Assembly: GCF_019393635.1 (NCBI RefSeq)
Contig: NC_057866.1
Span: 226,513,359 to 226,577,358 of the forward strand
Direction: 5' to 3'
DNA from: Dromiciops gliroides
Taxonomy: Eukaryota; Chordata; Mammalia; Microbiotheria; Microbiotheriidae
DNA length: 64,000 nt
The notes under the pieces were generated by a model. That model searched no databases, had not been told where the DNA came from, and saw nothing but the letters and a program-made list of their open reading frames with translations. The position numbers were made by a program, and so were the translations under genes. This document shows positions 34,337-45,116 of the stretch, one piece after another (the stretch's first letter is position 1; each line of letters starts with the position of its first letter).

Positions 34337-34489
34337 TGGGGCAGCTAGGTAGCGCAGTGGATAGAGTACTGGCCCTGGAGTCAGGAGTACCTGAGTTCAA
34401 ATCTGGCCTCAGACACTTAACACTTACTAGCTGTGTGACCCTGGGCAAGTCACTTAACCCCAATTGCCTCACTAAAAAAAAAAAAAAAA
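34337..34489 (+). mobile_element. Short SINE (second of three in the L1)
   Basis: TSD 'aagaccaaaaacttt' (34321-34335) and 'aagaccaacaacttt' (34490-34504), one mismatch. Confidence 0.94.
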
Positions 34490-34696
34490 AGACCAACAAC
34501 TTTGAAAGACAGGAATTCTGACCAACCAAATGACCAAACACAGCTCCAGAGGGCTCACAAAGAAAGGACACTGCCCTCCACTTCCTGAGAGAGGATGGAC
34601 TTAGGGTGCAGAATGAGACTTGTTTTTAAGATAGCCAATGCAAGAATTTGTTTTGCTTGTTTGTAATCGTTTTGTTATTCTTGCTTTCTTTTTTTT

Positions 34697-34848
34697 TTCT
34701 TTTTTTTTTTTTAGTAAGGCAATTGGGGTTAAGTGACTTGCCCAGGGTCACACAGCTAGTAAGTGTTAAGTGTCTGAGGCCAGATTTGAACTCAGGTCCT
34801 CCTGAATCCAGGGCCGGTGCTCTATCCACTGCGCCATCTAGCTGCCCC
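34697..34848 (-). mobile_element. Short SINE (third of three in the L1, opposite strand)
   Basis: TSD tattcttgctttctt at 34676-34690 and 34849-34863, identical. Long T tail. Confidence 0.95.
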
Positions 34849-34979
34849 TATTCTTGCTTTCTTAATGGTGATTGGGGAGGGAGGAGGAAGGGAAAGGTGA
34901 AAGAGAGAATGTGTACCTAAAAATAAAATAGAATTGAATTATTTTAAAATGTAAAGACAATTCCTGCCTTCAAATATTT

Positions 34980-35660
34980 ACAATCCTAAAACATAATGCC
35001 CAGAACTGAACACAATAGTCCAGATGGGTCTAACCCAGATAGAATACAGTGAGATTATTACTTCCTCTATTCTGATTTGTACTCTTGTTGATGCAACCTA
35101 ATATTACTCAGTGTCAATGTGGTGCAGTGATTGAAGAGCCAACCTTAGAGGAAGGAAGACCTGGGTGCAAGTCCCACTGCTGCCACATCCTGGCTGTGGT
35201 CCCTTACGTTTCTCAGTCCCCTAGGCAACTCTTGAAAATGACAAATTGTAGAAAGGTTGCTGATCTACCCTGGAAGGGGGCATTTCTTCAATGTACAGAC
35301 AGGTCTACACCCAAGAAAGAAATTGCATTTGTTTTTAACCTGCCACATCACACTAAATCTCCTAAGCCTTTTTCACATGAATTGCTGCCAATCCAGGTCT
35401 CCTGCATTCCATAGTGGCACAAGTGGCTTTTTTTTAATCCTCATGAAATCTTTACATGTAACTCCAGTCAATTTCATCTTCTTTGGTTTGGCCCATCATT
35501 CCAGGCTGTCAAAATCTTTCTGAAGCCTAACTTTGTCATCCAAAGTATTAGCTAGCCCTCCCAACTCTGTCCCATCCAAATTTGATATTTATAAGACTGT
35601 TAAGCCAAACAGGGCCAAGGACCCTGGGACATGCTACCATAGACCTCCTTAAGTCTAGGA
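34980..35660 (+). repeat. Ancient CR1-like interspersed repeat with a MIR-like insert
   Basis: 'ccagaactgaacacaatagtccagatgggtctaacc' at the start, then 'ggctgtcaaaatctttctgaagcctaac...catccaaagtattagctagccctcccaactctg' and 'gccaaggaccctggga', the conserved sentences of a widely shared amniote repeat. 35108-35330 is a MIR-like insertion ('aggaaggaagacctgggtgcaagtcc'). A second copy is at 50.4-50.96 kb. Confidence 0.6.
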
Positions 35661-36404
35661 TTGCTATTTCTGTACATTAGTTTCTTTCTTTTCTACAGAG
35701 ATGGCTATAAATAAAAATTGTTCAAAAAATATATTGCACAAAACTAAAATTCAGGAAACAGAAGACAGTGACATCAAGAGTGACATACTTATTAAATGCA
35801 AGAGGCTAAACTAAATGCACAAATTGTGATGGGATAAAACTGTATTCACAAATTTAGTTTCAAAATTTTTAAAATAAAAAATAAAAAAAGACAAGCTTTG
35901 TATTGAAGCCAGAAGGGCAGGCTTGCTTTTATTTCATTTTTTTGCACTGCTTGAAAGAGCTCAATCTTTTTTGTCAGAAGCATCAGGGGTTTTTCAGTCC
36001 AAAAAAAGCAGGGAGCTACAATTAAGAAATGCACAATTAAGCAGGGGCTTTTAGTGTAAACATTATACATGAGGCAGAGTAATTACTCAAGGTTGGATTC
36101 CCCACTAGCATTACCATCAGCAACAGCAGGAGTCCCTGATTGTCCTGACAACTGCTCAGCTAGAATGCTGACATGCAGAGATGCTGTCATAAGAAATATC
36201 CATGGATGTTACTGAGGCTTCAGCCACCAGCACAGTGGGTGCCCTTCTTCATGAGCTCCAGTTCCCTTTTTAGTTCTCTGTCTTTCCTTTCTCTTCCTTT
36301 TTGTCTGTCTTCTTTTTTCCCCTCTCCGTTCTGCTACATTAGGGCTATTGCCGACAAACTGCTTCTTTCTACCTACAAAACTTTGCCATCCACTAGATGC
36401 CAGC

Positions 36405-36500
36405 CAATCAATCAATCAACATGCATTTATTAGGAATCTACTAAGTACTGGAGATAAAAAGACAAAAATCTCCTCAAGGAACTTACAGTTTATACCACTA
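36405..36500 (+). repeat. L2 3' end
   Basis: 'aatcaatcaatcaacatgcatttattaggaatctactaagtactgg...ctcaaggaacttacag'. 35.66-36.40 and 36.50-36.92 kb show no feature. Confidence 0.8.
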
Positions 36501-36929
36501 GTGTAAGAAAAAAATGAGTCTATTTTCTACAAATCACTTCACTTTCCTAAAAAGCACCTTCAAATTTTTGAAGATGCCAGCAGCAGAGAAAAAGCCTTCT
36601 AAGATATACCTGGGGGCTTGTCTTTCTAGAGTAGTGGATCTTGAACTGTCAATAAGCACTTAAATACTATTTAGGGGCCTATGTCAAAGATAACTTATGA
36701 GGAAAAAACATAATGGACCAATGGTTTTCTACTCTCCCGGGGCTTTCAGATCAAATAGGCTCAAACAATTAACCACAGATCTTATTAACTGTCACTGGAT
36801 CAAGACCTTGAAGGTTGATATTCCCAGTTAAAGCCAGACCTCTCAAGGGATTTCAGTGTATTTCTGCCAATTTTTGACCTGTGTAGCAAGAGCGTTACGG
36901 GATGTATATAAGAGAAGCAAACAAGTAAA

Positions 36930-37258
36930 ATATTATTAAGTGCCTACTATGTGCCAGGCACTGTGCTAAATAGTGCTACAAGATTAGGGCAGCAGTGTAA
37001 CTTAATCTCTGATGTAATAAAGCATCACATGTTAAAAAAAATAGCATTACAACAATGAACTTTCATTATTACTGTTGTAATAACTGAAGTGGTTTGCCAT
37101 TTCCTTCTCCAGTTCATTTTACATATAAGGAAACTGAGGCAATGTGGATTAAGTGACTTGCTCAGGGTCACACAGTTAAAGTGTCTGAGGCCAGATTTGA
37201 ACTCAGGAAAGTGAATCTTCCTGACTCCAGACCAAGCACTCTATCCACAGCTGCCCCA
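36930..37258 (-). repeat. L2 fragment and truncated long SINE
   Basis: L2 sentence 'attaagtgcctactatgtgccaggcactgtgctaa' (36935-36970, plus orientation). Then a minus-strand long SINE (37070-37256): 'gaagtggtttgccatttccttctcc' to 'ctatccacagctgcccc'. Confidence 0.8.
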
Positions 37259-37744
37259 TTCCCAATGTAACCTTGGACAACTCCTCTTTGGGCCTGTAAA
37301 TAAATACCTGTAAAATAAGAGCATTAGACTAGATGTCTGTGAGTTTCAGACCAGCTCTAAGAGACTGTCATTTGGTTTCCCAGGGCTCCATGTAAAGAAC
37401 CCCAATATCTATCATTAAAGATTTGCCTCTCTCTGTTCTGTGCTTCTTAGCAGTCACCATTTAGGTTCTTGACAGAGTGTTGGGGAAAGGAATACCAGCC
37501 AGTTCACTTCAGAAAGGAGATGTACTCAATGCTTCACAACCATAATGGAAATAGAAACAGGCAAGGAGCTAATGCTTCTTGAGATTCATGCACAGAGGTG
37601 AAAGAGAAAGGATAAGGGGTTCACTTAGAGCATCATGCCACCTCTATGATGCTCTCACATTCAGTTTTCTATTTCTGCCTTGTGTCTGCTACTTGATTTC
37701 AGACTCACTTGAGAAGCTTAAAACCTAACTTCATACCTTCGTGC

Positions 37745-37800
37745 CCAGCAGCTATCACGCTGTGGGCACATAGTAGGTGCTTATTAAATATCTGCTGGAT
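37745..37800 (+). repeat. L2 tail
   Basis: 'tgggcacatagtaggtgcttattaaatatctgctgga'. 37.8-38.5 kb is unique with no supported gene. Confidence 0.6.
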
Positions 37801-38925
37801 TCAAGGCGTGCCCACTAATTGTTATACAGCCTCAACCACTGCACTGCCCCATTCCATATCTCAAGAACACAATAACTCTGGGGGAGACAAACAGGGGTAC
37901 CACCCTCTGACAACAGACAAAGAACTTGGTAAACGGATTTTGAGGAAGTATTTCAAGGGAGGTAGCAAACAAGAGCACTGTAAAGGGCTCCAAGTCCATC
38001 AAGGGTTTCCCCCTTTCTTCCCTAACAATAGGTTGCTGACAGAATCGTTTTACTAAACAGTTTTTTGGGGGGGGGAGTGCAAGGAATACATTGTTAATAG
38101 ATTCCCGGCACTACTGAGAACTCTGCAGCCCTGAACAAGGGGAAGAGAATTAGAAGATGAAAGCAGCAAGATGGAATCAAGACTTAGCTCTTCCCAACCA
38201 GTTCCTAAACAAATCGCAAAGTTGCTATCATTCTGCACACAGTGAAAAGCCCCCAAATTAATTTGATCTTTAAAGGGATGAAAGGATCTTGAGTTTGATT
38301 AGTAACCCACTCTGCGCAAAACAAAACTAATTTGACATTTGCCCTTCGGTGTGTCTTCAAGTCCCTTATTATAAGGCTCAGAGACGTCAGGACCCTTGGC
38401 TTCAGTCAAACCCTACTGCAATCACCATTTCTTGCGCTCTGCTTTCTTACTACTGTTTCTTTATAAATCCACACTCTTCCCCCACCCCCTTTCGTTTCCC
38501 CCTCCATGAACCATCTCTGAATTGACTGTAAAACACAGGTGTCAAGCTAACGCATCAAGCTTAACGAGGATGATTCATCCACCCACCAGGGCCGGAGGAA
38601 CAAAACCCAAGGAATCGTTCCTTGTTTTCTCTTGGAAAAGACGACTGCTCACGGTTGCCTGAGCCTCCGGTTTCGAGGTACAATTCCCCTCTCCCGACTT
38701 ACCAGCGCACAGTACCACCGCAAAGCACCGGGCAAAGCCGTCTTCTGCCCAAGTCAGCCCATGACCATTTCTGCTCCTAACACCTGTCTTCCCAAACCAC
38801 ATCCGCCCAGGTGGGTGAAGTTGGCGCTGGAGCAAACTCCCTCCCTCCCGCAAAGATCAAAGCTGTTTTGTTTTGTTTGCCAGTGGGAGGTTTACGGAGT
38901 TGCTCTGTCAGTTTCATTTGCTTAT

Positions 38926-38942
38926 TGGGGGGGGGGGGGGGT
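38926..38942. repeat. Poly-G run
   Basis: Seventeen consecutive-G-type run just upstream of the CpG island ('attgggggg...gtgtag'). Confidence 0.9.
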
Positions 38943-39379
38943 GTAGAAGCAGCTTAGATGCAGAAGAACTCTGAACTTGGACCTGAAGTCAATGCCACCT
39001 GTGAGAACTTGGACAAGTGAGTGAAAACAAGTCACTCCCCTCTCTCCGAAGCCTGGGATTTTCCTCTTCTGTAAAATGAGGAATTGGGAAGTAAGGGACC
39101 TCCGGGGGTCCCTCCCAGCTCCTGATCTAGGATCAACCTGGGCAAGGCACCGATCGACCATCGATCGACCAGCCAAACCGGCCCCTGCGCACAGAGACAC
39201 GGTGACATGCCAACAACTCTACAAGCTGGGGGGGATCTCTGAAGTACAGCCCAGTGCCCAGAGTAGAAGGACCGTGGGCTGCCTGAATGAGTTGCGTTTC
39301 CGCATCAGTAAGTGGTCTCTTCTAGCTCTCTAAGCCCAGGACCCCAGCACCTCCTCCGGGCCCCCGTTTCTTCATCTGT

Positions 39380-40360
39380 AAAAAAGGGGGGGCTGGCCTG
39401 GGAGTCCCCGGGTACAGAGGCGGAAGCCCGCGCTCCAGCCGCGGCGTGCCCGGGCCGGGCGCACACAGCTCCCAGGGGGCATGGAGCCCACCGGGGCGCC
39501 CGGAGCAGAGCCCCGCCGCAGCCACGATGCCCGCGGCAGCCCCGGCCGCGGACCGACCACTCCTTCTTCCGTCCCCGCCCGGGGCGCTGGCCGCTCGGCC
39601 AAACAAGTTGCAAAACTTTGGGGAACGCGCGGCTGGCTCGCCTTACCTGGGCAGCGGCGGACGCTGGGGGCGCCCGGGGCGGGCGCGGCAGCAGCCAGCG
39701 GCCGGCGCGCAGCAGCATCGCGCCGGGACGAGCGTGGGGAGGCTCCGGGCCGGGCCACGGAGCTCAGCGGGCGGAGCTCGGCGCTCCAGAAGCGGGGCCA
39801 AGGGGAGAGGAAGGCGGGGGCGCAGGAGGAAGGCGGTGCCGCGGAGCCCGGGCCAGCGCCCGCCCCAGCCTCCGCCTCCCGGGGCTGGGACAGATTAAAG
39901 GGGAGGGTGCGGTTCTCTCTGCCTCCCGGGCTCTCCGCGAGCTCCAGCGCAAGCCGGCTTTCTTCCCGCCGACCAAAAACTACCCCCCAACCTCCCCACC
40001 CGCGCCTTCAGTTTCGGGTGGAAGGGAGGGCTCTGGCCCTTTGCCGCCGCCCCCTACTGCCCACCACGAGAGAAGCGGCCACTAGTGCCACGAAGCGCCC
40101 GGGGAAAGGTCAAGGGGTTGGGCTCCCCTCCGCCGATTGCTTAATGTCTGTGTCCATTTGGGCAGGACCGGGAGGACAAGAGGGAGGGGGTGCCAGGGGG
40201 TCCGGGAAGAGCAAAGAAGGGAGCACGGGGACACGGAAGCGGCCCTAAAGAGGACCCAGGAGGAACAAAGAAGAGGGGCACGTGGAGCGGCACAGCCTGG
40301 TTAATTTCAAAACCCCCGCTAAAGGTTCCTCCTTCATCTAGCGCGGCCGGCCCTGCCTTC
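39380..40360 (-). promoter_or_regulatory. CpG island, probable gene promoter
   Basis: The only stretch in the window densely packed with CpG (for example 'gccgcggcgtgcccggg', 'cgcgcggctggctcg', 'gcccggggcgggcgcggc'). It stands out sharply against CpG-poor AT-rich flanks. Sp1-type GC boxes occur at about 39767 (gggcgg) and about 39861-39868 (cgcccgccccag). The island contains the candidate first coding exon (39718-39647, minus), so the start site is expected a little above 39766. No TATA box is obvious, as usual for housekeeping CpG promoters. Divergent plus-strand transcription cannot be excluded. Confidence 0.8.
39647..39718 (-). CDS. Candidate first coding exon of a mitochondrial-protein gene (MCUB is the leading guess)
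   Basis: ATG at 39718-39716 (minus) with G at -3. An in-frame TGA lies 16 codons upstream (39766-39764), so this is the first ATG of its frame. Exactly 24 codons follow, then the splice donor CAG|GTAAGG (GT at 39646-39645), phase 0. The peptide starts MLLRAGRWLLPRP and ends PASAAAQ. It has Arg, Leu, Ala and no Asp or Glu, the composition of a mitochondrial targeting presequence. From memory, human MCUB starts MLQRGL...RLLPTPG...PPQ with the same Q before the next exon; human ACAT1 also has a 24-codon first exon ending in Q. Neither can be proven from one poorly conserved exon. MCUB fits better because it has a very long first intron, and no further exons were recognised down to position 1. 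The product would be an inner-membrane regulator of the calcium uniporter if MCUB is right. Other mitochondrial genes remain possible. Confidence 0.6.
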
Positions 40361-40600
40361 AGCGCGCTCACAGTCTATTGGAGGAGACTAAGTGCTTCAC
40401 CATGTCCGTACAAATCTAGACAGGCTAACTTGCCATTTCAGAGGGAAAGCAGCAGTATGACCGGATTGTAGGAGTCTGAGCCAGGAAGCCTTGGGTCCAC
40501 ATCCTGACCTGAGGACTATTGCCTGTATGATCCCTAGCAAGACAGTCTCTCGAGGCTGTAAATTATAAACTGCAGAGAAGGTGCCAAACTGTGTGTTGAT
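40355..40600. repeat. L2 and MIR fragments
   Basis: 'gcgctcacagtctattggaggag' (L2) is followed by 'cttgggtccacatcctgacctgagg...gcctgtatgatccctagcaag' (MIR-like, plus). Confidence 0.5.
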
Positions 40601-40803
40601 AGACGGGAGTAGCCCTGCAGGGAATATATTATACCCATGAAATTACAGGTCCAGCCCTATCTTCCATCCAGGTCTAGAAACCAGGTCTCCAGGCCTGTGC
40701 TTTAGGGCTAATGAGTTCTAGGTAACTAAGTCATTCCACGGAAACAGGAAGAAAGCAACTTTGGTAACTCCTTGGAGCTAGTTTTCCTTTTGCTTTAAAA
40801 GAT

Positions 40804-41989
40804 AAAAAAATGAACATCAGTACACTCAGCCCAGCCAGACCCTATATCTTCTAAGGCCAAAGTGGCATACTTTGGACCACCTTCTGAAATTCTCAGTGTC
40901 TGAGTAGTTACGTGGTCCACATGTACAAATAACACTTCATTCTGTCCTCATTACTCATTACCAGGATGTACAACAGTAATCCTGGAAACTAACCTGATCC
41001 TTCTAGTAATAAGGGACCCTTAGCCTGAACTTTGATAGGAACAGTGTGTCTGCCTCAGTTGGCAGGATGCGTTATTCAAGTCCTGGGGGCTTCTCCCCCC
41101 TTCTCCACCATTCCTTCCTTTTCCTGCTGAGTTAACAATTAACCAGTAGAGCAAGTTTTTCTCAGATAAGAACAAACTACATCATCCAAGCCCTAAAAGC
41201 TTATTCCCACTCCCCAGAATTTTCCTTCCTTTTCCCTGCTGAGTCCTCAGAGGTTTTCTAAAGATAGAGAACAAAGGATTGTGAAATCTCAGGGTCTGGC
41301 TGTCCCAAGAGCTGGAGGCAGCAGTGGCACCACATGGGGAGGGGGCGGTTCTACATGTTTAGAAGTGTTGTGAAGAATGAGAACCCTGATGGGGGAGGGA
41401 CTTTGCATTAGATCTAGGACAAAAGCAGGGACTTCACTAGAACAAATTGCAGTACTCCGTGGGGTGCTTGCCCATCCTTGCAAGACTGAGAATAGATGGC
41501 CTTCCTGCTTTGCACCAGACAGGGGTCCTGCCTCAGTTTACCTGTTTCTTACAAACTTCAAATTAGTTACATAGGAGCAATTTATCACAAGAGACCTTTG
41601 TCAGAATGAGTCATATTGAGTGCAAGTTTGCCAAACTTTTCTTTAACATACTTTATTCTCTTTTGTTATTGCTTAAGGCTTTGTGTTTCCCTTGTAGAAC
41701 AAACAACAAAACCCCAGAAGATTGTATATTAATAAAAATTATTTTAGTCTGAGTTACAGTGATTGATCTGGAAAGTTTGATACAATATATTTTCTTGCCC
41801 CGTGTTGAAAAAAGTTAGGAATAGTGTTCTTTATTTAAAACAAGTGTATTGAAATTGTTATGCATTAAAAAATCCACACCAGAAGTGTTTAGAGGTAAAC
41901 TGTCAAATCTAACTCAGAGTATAATGGAAGGCCTTAGAAGATATAGGGTCTGGCTGGGCTGAGTGTACTACTGATGCTCATTTTTTTTT
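40804..41989. repeat. 1.19-kb segment bounded by a near-perfect inverted repeat
   Basis: Left arm 40804-40858 ('...cactcagcccagccagaccc...ctaaggcc') and right arm 41930-41989 are inverted copies. They differ by one 3-nt insertion, one substitution and A/T run length. The 1.07 kb between carries no open reading frame of note, no SINE and no L1. Inside, 41074-41132 and 41188-41246 are diverged direct repeats ('ccattccttccttttcctgctgagt' versus 'attttccttccttttccctgctgagt'). Options are a non-autonomous DNA transposon with terminal inverted repeats, or a local inverted templated copy. Confidence 0.7.
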
Positions 41990-42129
41990 CTTTCTGTATA
42001 TTAGTCCCTCCCTCTGTTAGGAGGCTCATACTTTCTCTCCCCTTCTTTTTCCCATTTCCCTTCCCTAACAAGATTAACATGCCCTTGGCTCTTTCTTCTT
42101 TAATTTCTTTTGCTATTACTCATTCAAAA

Positions 42130-42732
42130 GACTGATATTACTGTAGTCCAAGAATGAGGATGAGGGTGAGGGCCTGAACCAGTATGGTTGCAGGGGGAGT
42201 AGAAAAGAGGGGATAGATGCAAGGGATATTGATTGCCCAGGTAGGATCAATAAGATTTAGCAACTCATTGGATATACAAGGTCAAAGGCGATTCTATGAT
42301 TTTGAGCCTTTGTGACTGGGTGAATAGTGGTTCCAGCATTAGAACTAGAGGAGTTAGGAAAGAGAGGCAGGTTTTGGGGGGAAGATGATGAATTCACTTT
42401 TGGATATGCTGATTTTTGAGGGGCTGCTGGGTATGCAGGCAGAAGTGTACATCAGGTACTTGGAAATTGGAAACTAGAGTTCAGGAACCTTTCCCTAGAC
42501 TGGAGACAGTAAGTTGATAATTGAGGTCTTTAAGTGAGTGAAACTGCCAAGGAAGAGAGTATGGGGAGAGAAGATCAGGACTGTCCATCTTTGAAGGAGA
42601 AACAACAACCAGCAGAACCAGAAGAGAACAGCATCAGTGAAATCAAAGGAGGAACCACTCACTACCAAAGCAGGTGGGGCTGGTCACATGGTCAAATGCT
42701 ATAGAAAGGGCCAAGGCCATTGAATTTGCTGA
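42130..42732 (+). repeat. Old G/A-rich interspersed repeat, copy 2
   Basis: 'gcaagggatattgattgcccaggtaggatcaataagatttagcaactcattgg' and 'tttggggggaagatgatgaattcacttttggatatgctga' match the order of the copy at 54.0-55.5 kb. It is broken by the LTR-like block and possibly continues at 43.18-43.44 kb. Confidence 0.55.
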
Positions 42733-43146
42733 TGGTTGGGGCTATTAACGTCTAAACTGGTCAGCTAAACTAAAGGACAGACACACCTTGAGAAGGGAGA
42801 TAAGCCCATTAGGTGTGGCTGCTGCCTGAGTGGCACCAGGGGGACAGAGATAGAGCTGCCCCTCACCCGACTTCTCCCAACCCACCCCCAATAAGGGACA
42901 TTCCACTCGTAGGTGATCACTCCCATCTACCATCTATAAAAGCTATGGCCTTTCTCCTCTTTGAGGAGATAGGTATCTCAGAGAATGTCTCTGAACCATC
43001 TCTGCATGAGAGAAATCCAAGGACTTCTCTCTTGGTTAACTTTCTCTAGCGCCTTAATAAAAGATTATTTTATTCTAATTGGATTTGTGTGTGAGAGGGT
43101 GTAATACCTAAGGACTCCCACCAAGCCAACCTATTTCCCCTGTGAC
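42733..43146 (+). mobile_element. Solo LTR-like block
   Basis: Begins TGGTTGGGGCTATTAACG and ends about CCCCTGTGACA. TATAAAA at 42935-42941 and AATAAA at 43056-43061 lie in LTR order. Inserted in an older repeat. TSD not found. Confidence 0.65.
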
Positions 43147-43449
43147 AATGCCATTCAGCATTTGGTGACAGCAGTTACCACACAGTGGTACAGTAAGCCA
43201 TTAAAGAGTGAGTCTGGTGGAAGTGCAGACATACATGTAGAATAATCCCTTAAGTTTGGCAGTGAAGGGTAATAAGAGGCAGGAAGAGGGGGTTTAGGTT
43301 GGGGCATATTAGGGTAGGGGCAAACGGAGGCGTGTCTATGGGCTGAAGGGAAGAAGTCAGGAGAAAAGAGGAGAAGGAAGATGGATGGAGAAAAGGATAC
43401 CAGGCTGAATTAAGGGTGTTGGAGGGGTTAGCTTTATTTTGTCTTCTGA

Positions 43450-43498
43450 TGAGAAATCCAGGGCTGGTGCTTTATCCGTGCACCACCTAGCTGCCCCC
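43450..43498 (-). mobile_element. Truncated SINE head
   Basis: Only 'gaaatccagggctggtgctttatccgtgcaccacctagctgcccc' remains, which is the first third of a minus-strand SINE. Confidence 0.85.
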
Positions 43499-43612
43499 TC
43501 TCTTTCTCTCTAAAGCTAGAAATGTTTTGGAGTTAGAATATTGTTAAATTAATTTAATAATTGTTTCAGGCAGACTTGTGCCCCAAATGCAAAGTACAAT
43601 ATTAATATTTTG

Positions 43613-43762
43613 AGGGGGGAAGCTAGGTGGCACAGTGGATAGAGCACCGGCCTTGGATTCAGGAGGACCTCAGTTCAAATCTGGCCTCAGACATTTAACA
43701 CTTACTAGCTCTGTGACCCTGGGAAAATCACTTAACCCCAATTGCCTCACCCCAAAAAAATA
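43613..43762 (+). mobile_element. Short marsupial SINE
   Basis: Head 'gaagctaggtggcacagtgg'. Flanks 'ttaatattttgag' and 'taatattttttc' are a plausible decayed TSD. Confidence 0.9.
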
Positions 43763-43844
43763 ATATTTTTTCATCAACAGGTTAGTGGCATGCAGAAGCA
43801 CACTCGCATCTAGCCTACCACTTATTATGTGCCAGGCCTTCTGT

Positions 43845-44042
43845 GTGAGTTCAAATTTGGCCTCAGACAGTTATTGGCTGTGACACTGAGCAAGTAGTCA
43901 CTTTAACCCTATTTGCCTCAGTTTTCTCATCTGTAAAATGAGCTGGAGAAGGAAACAGCCAACTGTTTCAGTGTCTTTGCCAAGAAAACCCAAAATGGAG
44001 TCATGAAGAGTCAGGCATGACTGAAATGACTAAACAAAAGGC
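43845..44042 (+). mobile_element. Long SINE, 5'-truncated
   Basis: From 'gagttcaaatttggcctcagacag' to 'actgaaatgactaaacaaaag'. The first 60 bp are missing. Confidence 0.88.
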
Positions 44043-44344
44043 AGAAAAACAGTCAGAAGCCACAGAGACAAAGAACAACCTGAAAAACAGAAAGACACTC
44101 AAGCAAACACAATGTCACTGAAACCAACGGAGAGGAGAATTTTCAAACGGAGAGAAATGCTGCAGCTCTGGAATATGAGCCCTCTGAGGGTGGGCACAGT
44201 TTCCTTTATTCTGCTTTGAGTAGTGCCTGACACGCATTTGTGGCTCAGTAAATACTTGTTGATTGCAATATGAATTGTTTGAAGGTTGAAGTCAATGAGT
44301 AGGAAAAGCTGGGAAGACATTTTTTCTTCCTTGAAAGATGGGGG

Positions 44345-44511
44345 TTGGGGCGGCTAGGTGGCGCAGTGGATAAAGCAGTGGCCCTGGATTCAGGAATACC
44401 TGCGTTCAAATATGGCCTCAGACACTTGACACTAGCTGTGTGACCCTGAACAAGTCACTTAACCCCCATTGCCTCACCAAAAAAAAGAAAGAAAAAAAGA
44501 AAGAAAGAAAG
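44345..44511 (+). mobile_element. Short marsupial SINE
   Basis: TSD 'gaaagatgggggtt' (about 44333-44346 and about 44507-44520). (GAAA)n tail. Confidence 0.93.
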
Positions 44512-44713
44512 ATGGGGGTTAAATCAGGAAATGGGAGCAGGGAGTTGAGGATGTAGATAGAGAGCTTTTTGTAGAATTGTGGCTTTGAATCCCCCTGCTC
44601 CCTTTTCTGATGCAGAATCAGCTGACTTATAGGAAGGTAAGAAAGAGAAGAGCTGCAGGCTAAATTCAAGATTTTTTTTGAAGATAGGAAAGACCTGTAT
44701 ATGAACAAAGGCA

Positions 44714-45116
44714 GTTTGTTGTTGTCTTTCAGTTGTGTCCAACTCTTTGTGACTCCCTTTGGGGTTTTCTTTTTTCTTTTCTTTTCTTTTTTTTTTTGCA
44801 GGACATTGGGGGTTAAGTGACTTGCCCAGGGTCACACAGCTAGTAAGTGTCAAGTGTCTGAGGCCGGATTTGAACTCAGGTACTCCTGAATCCAGGGCCA
44901 GTGCTTTATCCACTGCACCACCTAGCTGCCACCCTATTTGGGGTTTTCTTGGCAAAGACACTGAAATGATTTGCCATTTCCTTCTCTAGTTCATTTTATA
45001 GATGAGAAAAATGAGGCAAACAGGGTTAAGTGACTTGCCCAAGGTCACTAGTGAATGTCCAAGGTCAAATTTGAACTTAGGTCTCCCTGATTCCTACTCC
45101 TATGCCACCTTGCTGA
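44714..45116 (-). mobile_element. Long SINE split by a short SINE
   Basis: Outer: 'gtttgttgttgtctttcagttgtgtcc' to 'cctttggggttttc', then 'tttggggttttcttggcaaagac' to 'tatgccaccttgctg'. Inner short SINE at 44768-44931, minus. The repeated 'tttggggttttctt' flanking it is its TSD. Confidence 0.92.
44768..44931 (-). mobile_element. Short SINE nested in the long SINE
   Basis: (CTTTT)n tail, 'gcaggacattgggggttaagtgacttgcc', ending 'gcaccacctagctgcc'. Confidence 0.93.

Larger units (their letters stand above)
33985..34960 (+). mobile_element. Older L1 3' end carrying three SINE insertions
   Basis: Pieces of an L1 end in order: 'aaaaatatttctagaaactcttttcatgg' and 'tacccatcaattgggaaatggctcaac' (ORF2 C-terminus), 'gagaaccaggagaacaattcatacag', 'gccaatgcaagaatttgttttgcttg' and the purine tract plus 'aaaaataaaatagaattg' end. 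SINEs at 34087-34239, 34337-34489 and 34697-34848 split it. Its 3' UTR differs from subfamilies A and B, so it is a third, older L1 type. Confidence 0.8.

Noticed and set aside
34200..34920. Open frames with LVRQLGLSDLPRVTQLVSVKCLRPDL or the opposite-strand SGVPEFKSGLRHLTLTSCVTLG
   Set aside because: These recur throughout the window and are simply the two strands of the short SINE, not proteins.
39076..39333. Plus-strand exon ending at TCA|GTAAGTGG (39307)
   Set aside because: The upstream segment is mostly a MIR-like 'ttcctcttctgtaaaatgaggaattgggaag' repeat, and the peptide shows no recognisable feature. The donor-like site alone is insufficient.
39647..39718. Assigning the exon firmly to ACAT1
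   Set aside because: The 24-codon length and terminal Gln match, but the peptide pattern is closer to MCUB, and I saw no conserved thiolase exons downstream on the minus strand, which a compact gene like ACAT1 should show within 39 kb.
39372..39758. Minus-strand 128-codon frame beginning MARPGASP in the same island
   Set aside because: The 'start' is GTG, not ATG. It reads through the consensus donor at 39646 in another frame.
39312..40248. Long plus-strand open stretches of about 255 codons in two frames across the CpG island
   Set aside because: GC-rich sequence has few stops, so long open frames arise by chance. The translations are Arg/Gly/Pro/Ala-rich without domains, and the overlapping minus-strand exon with donor and upstream stop is a better explanation.
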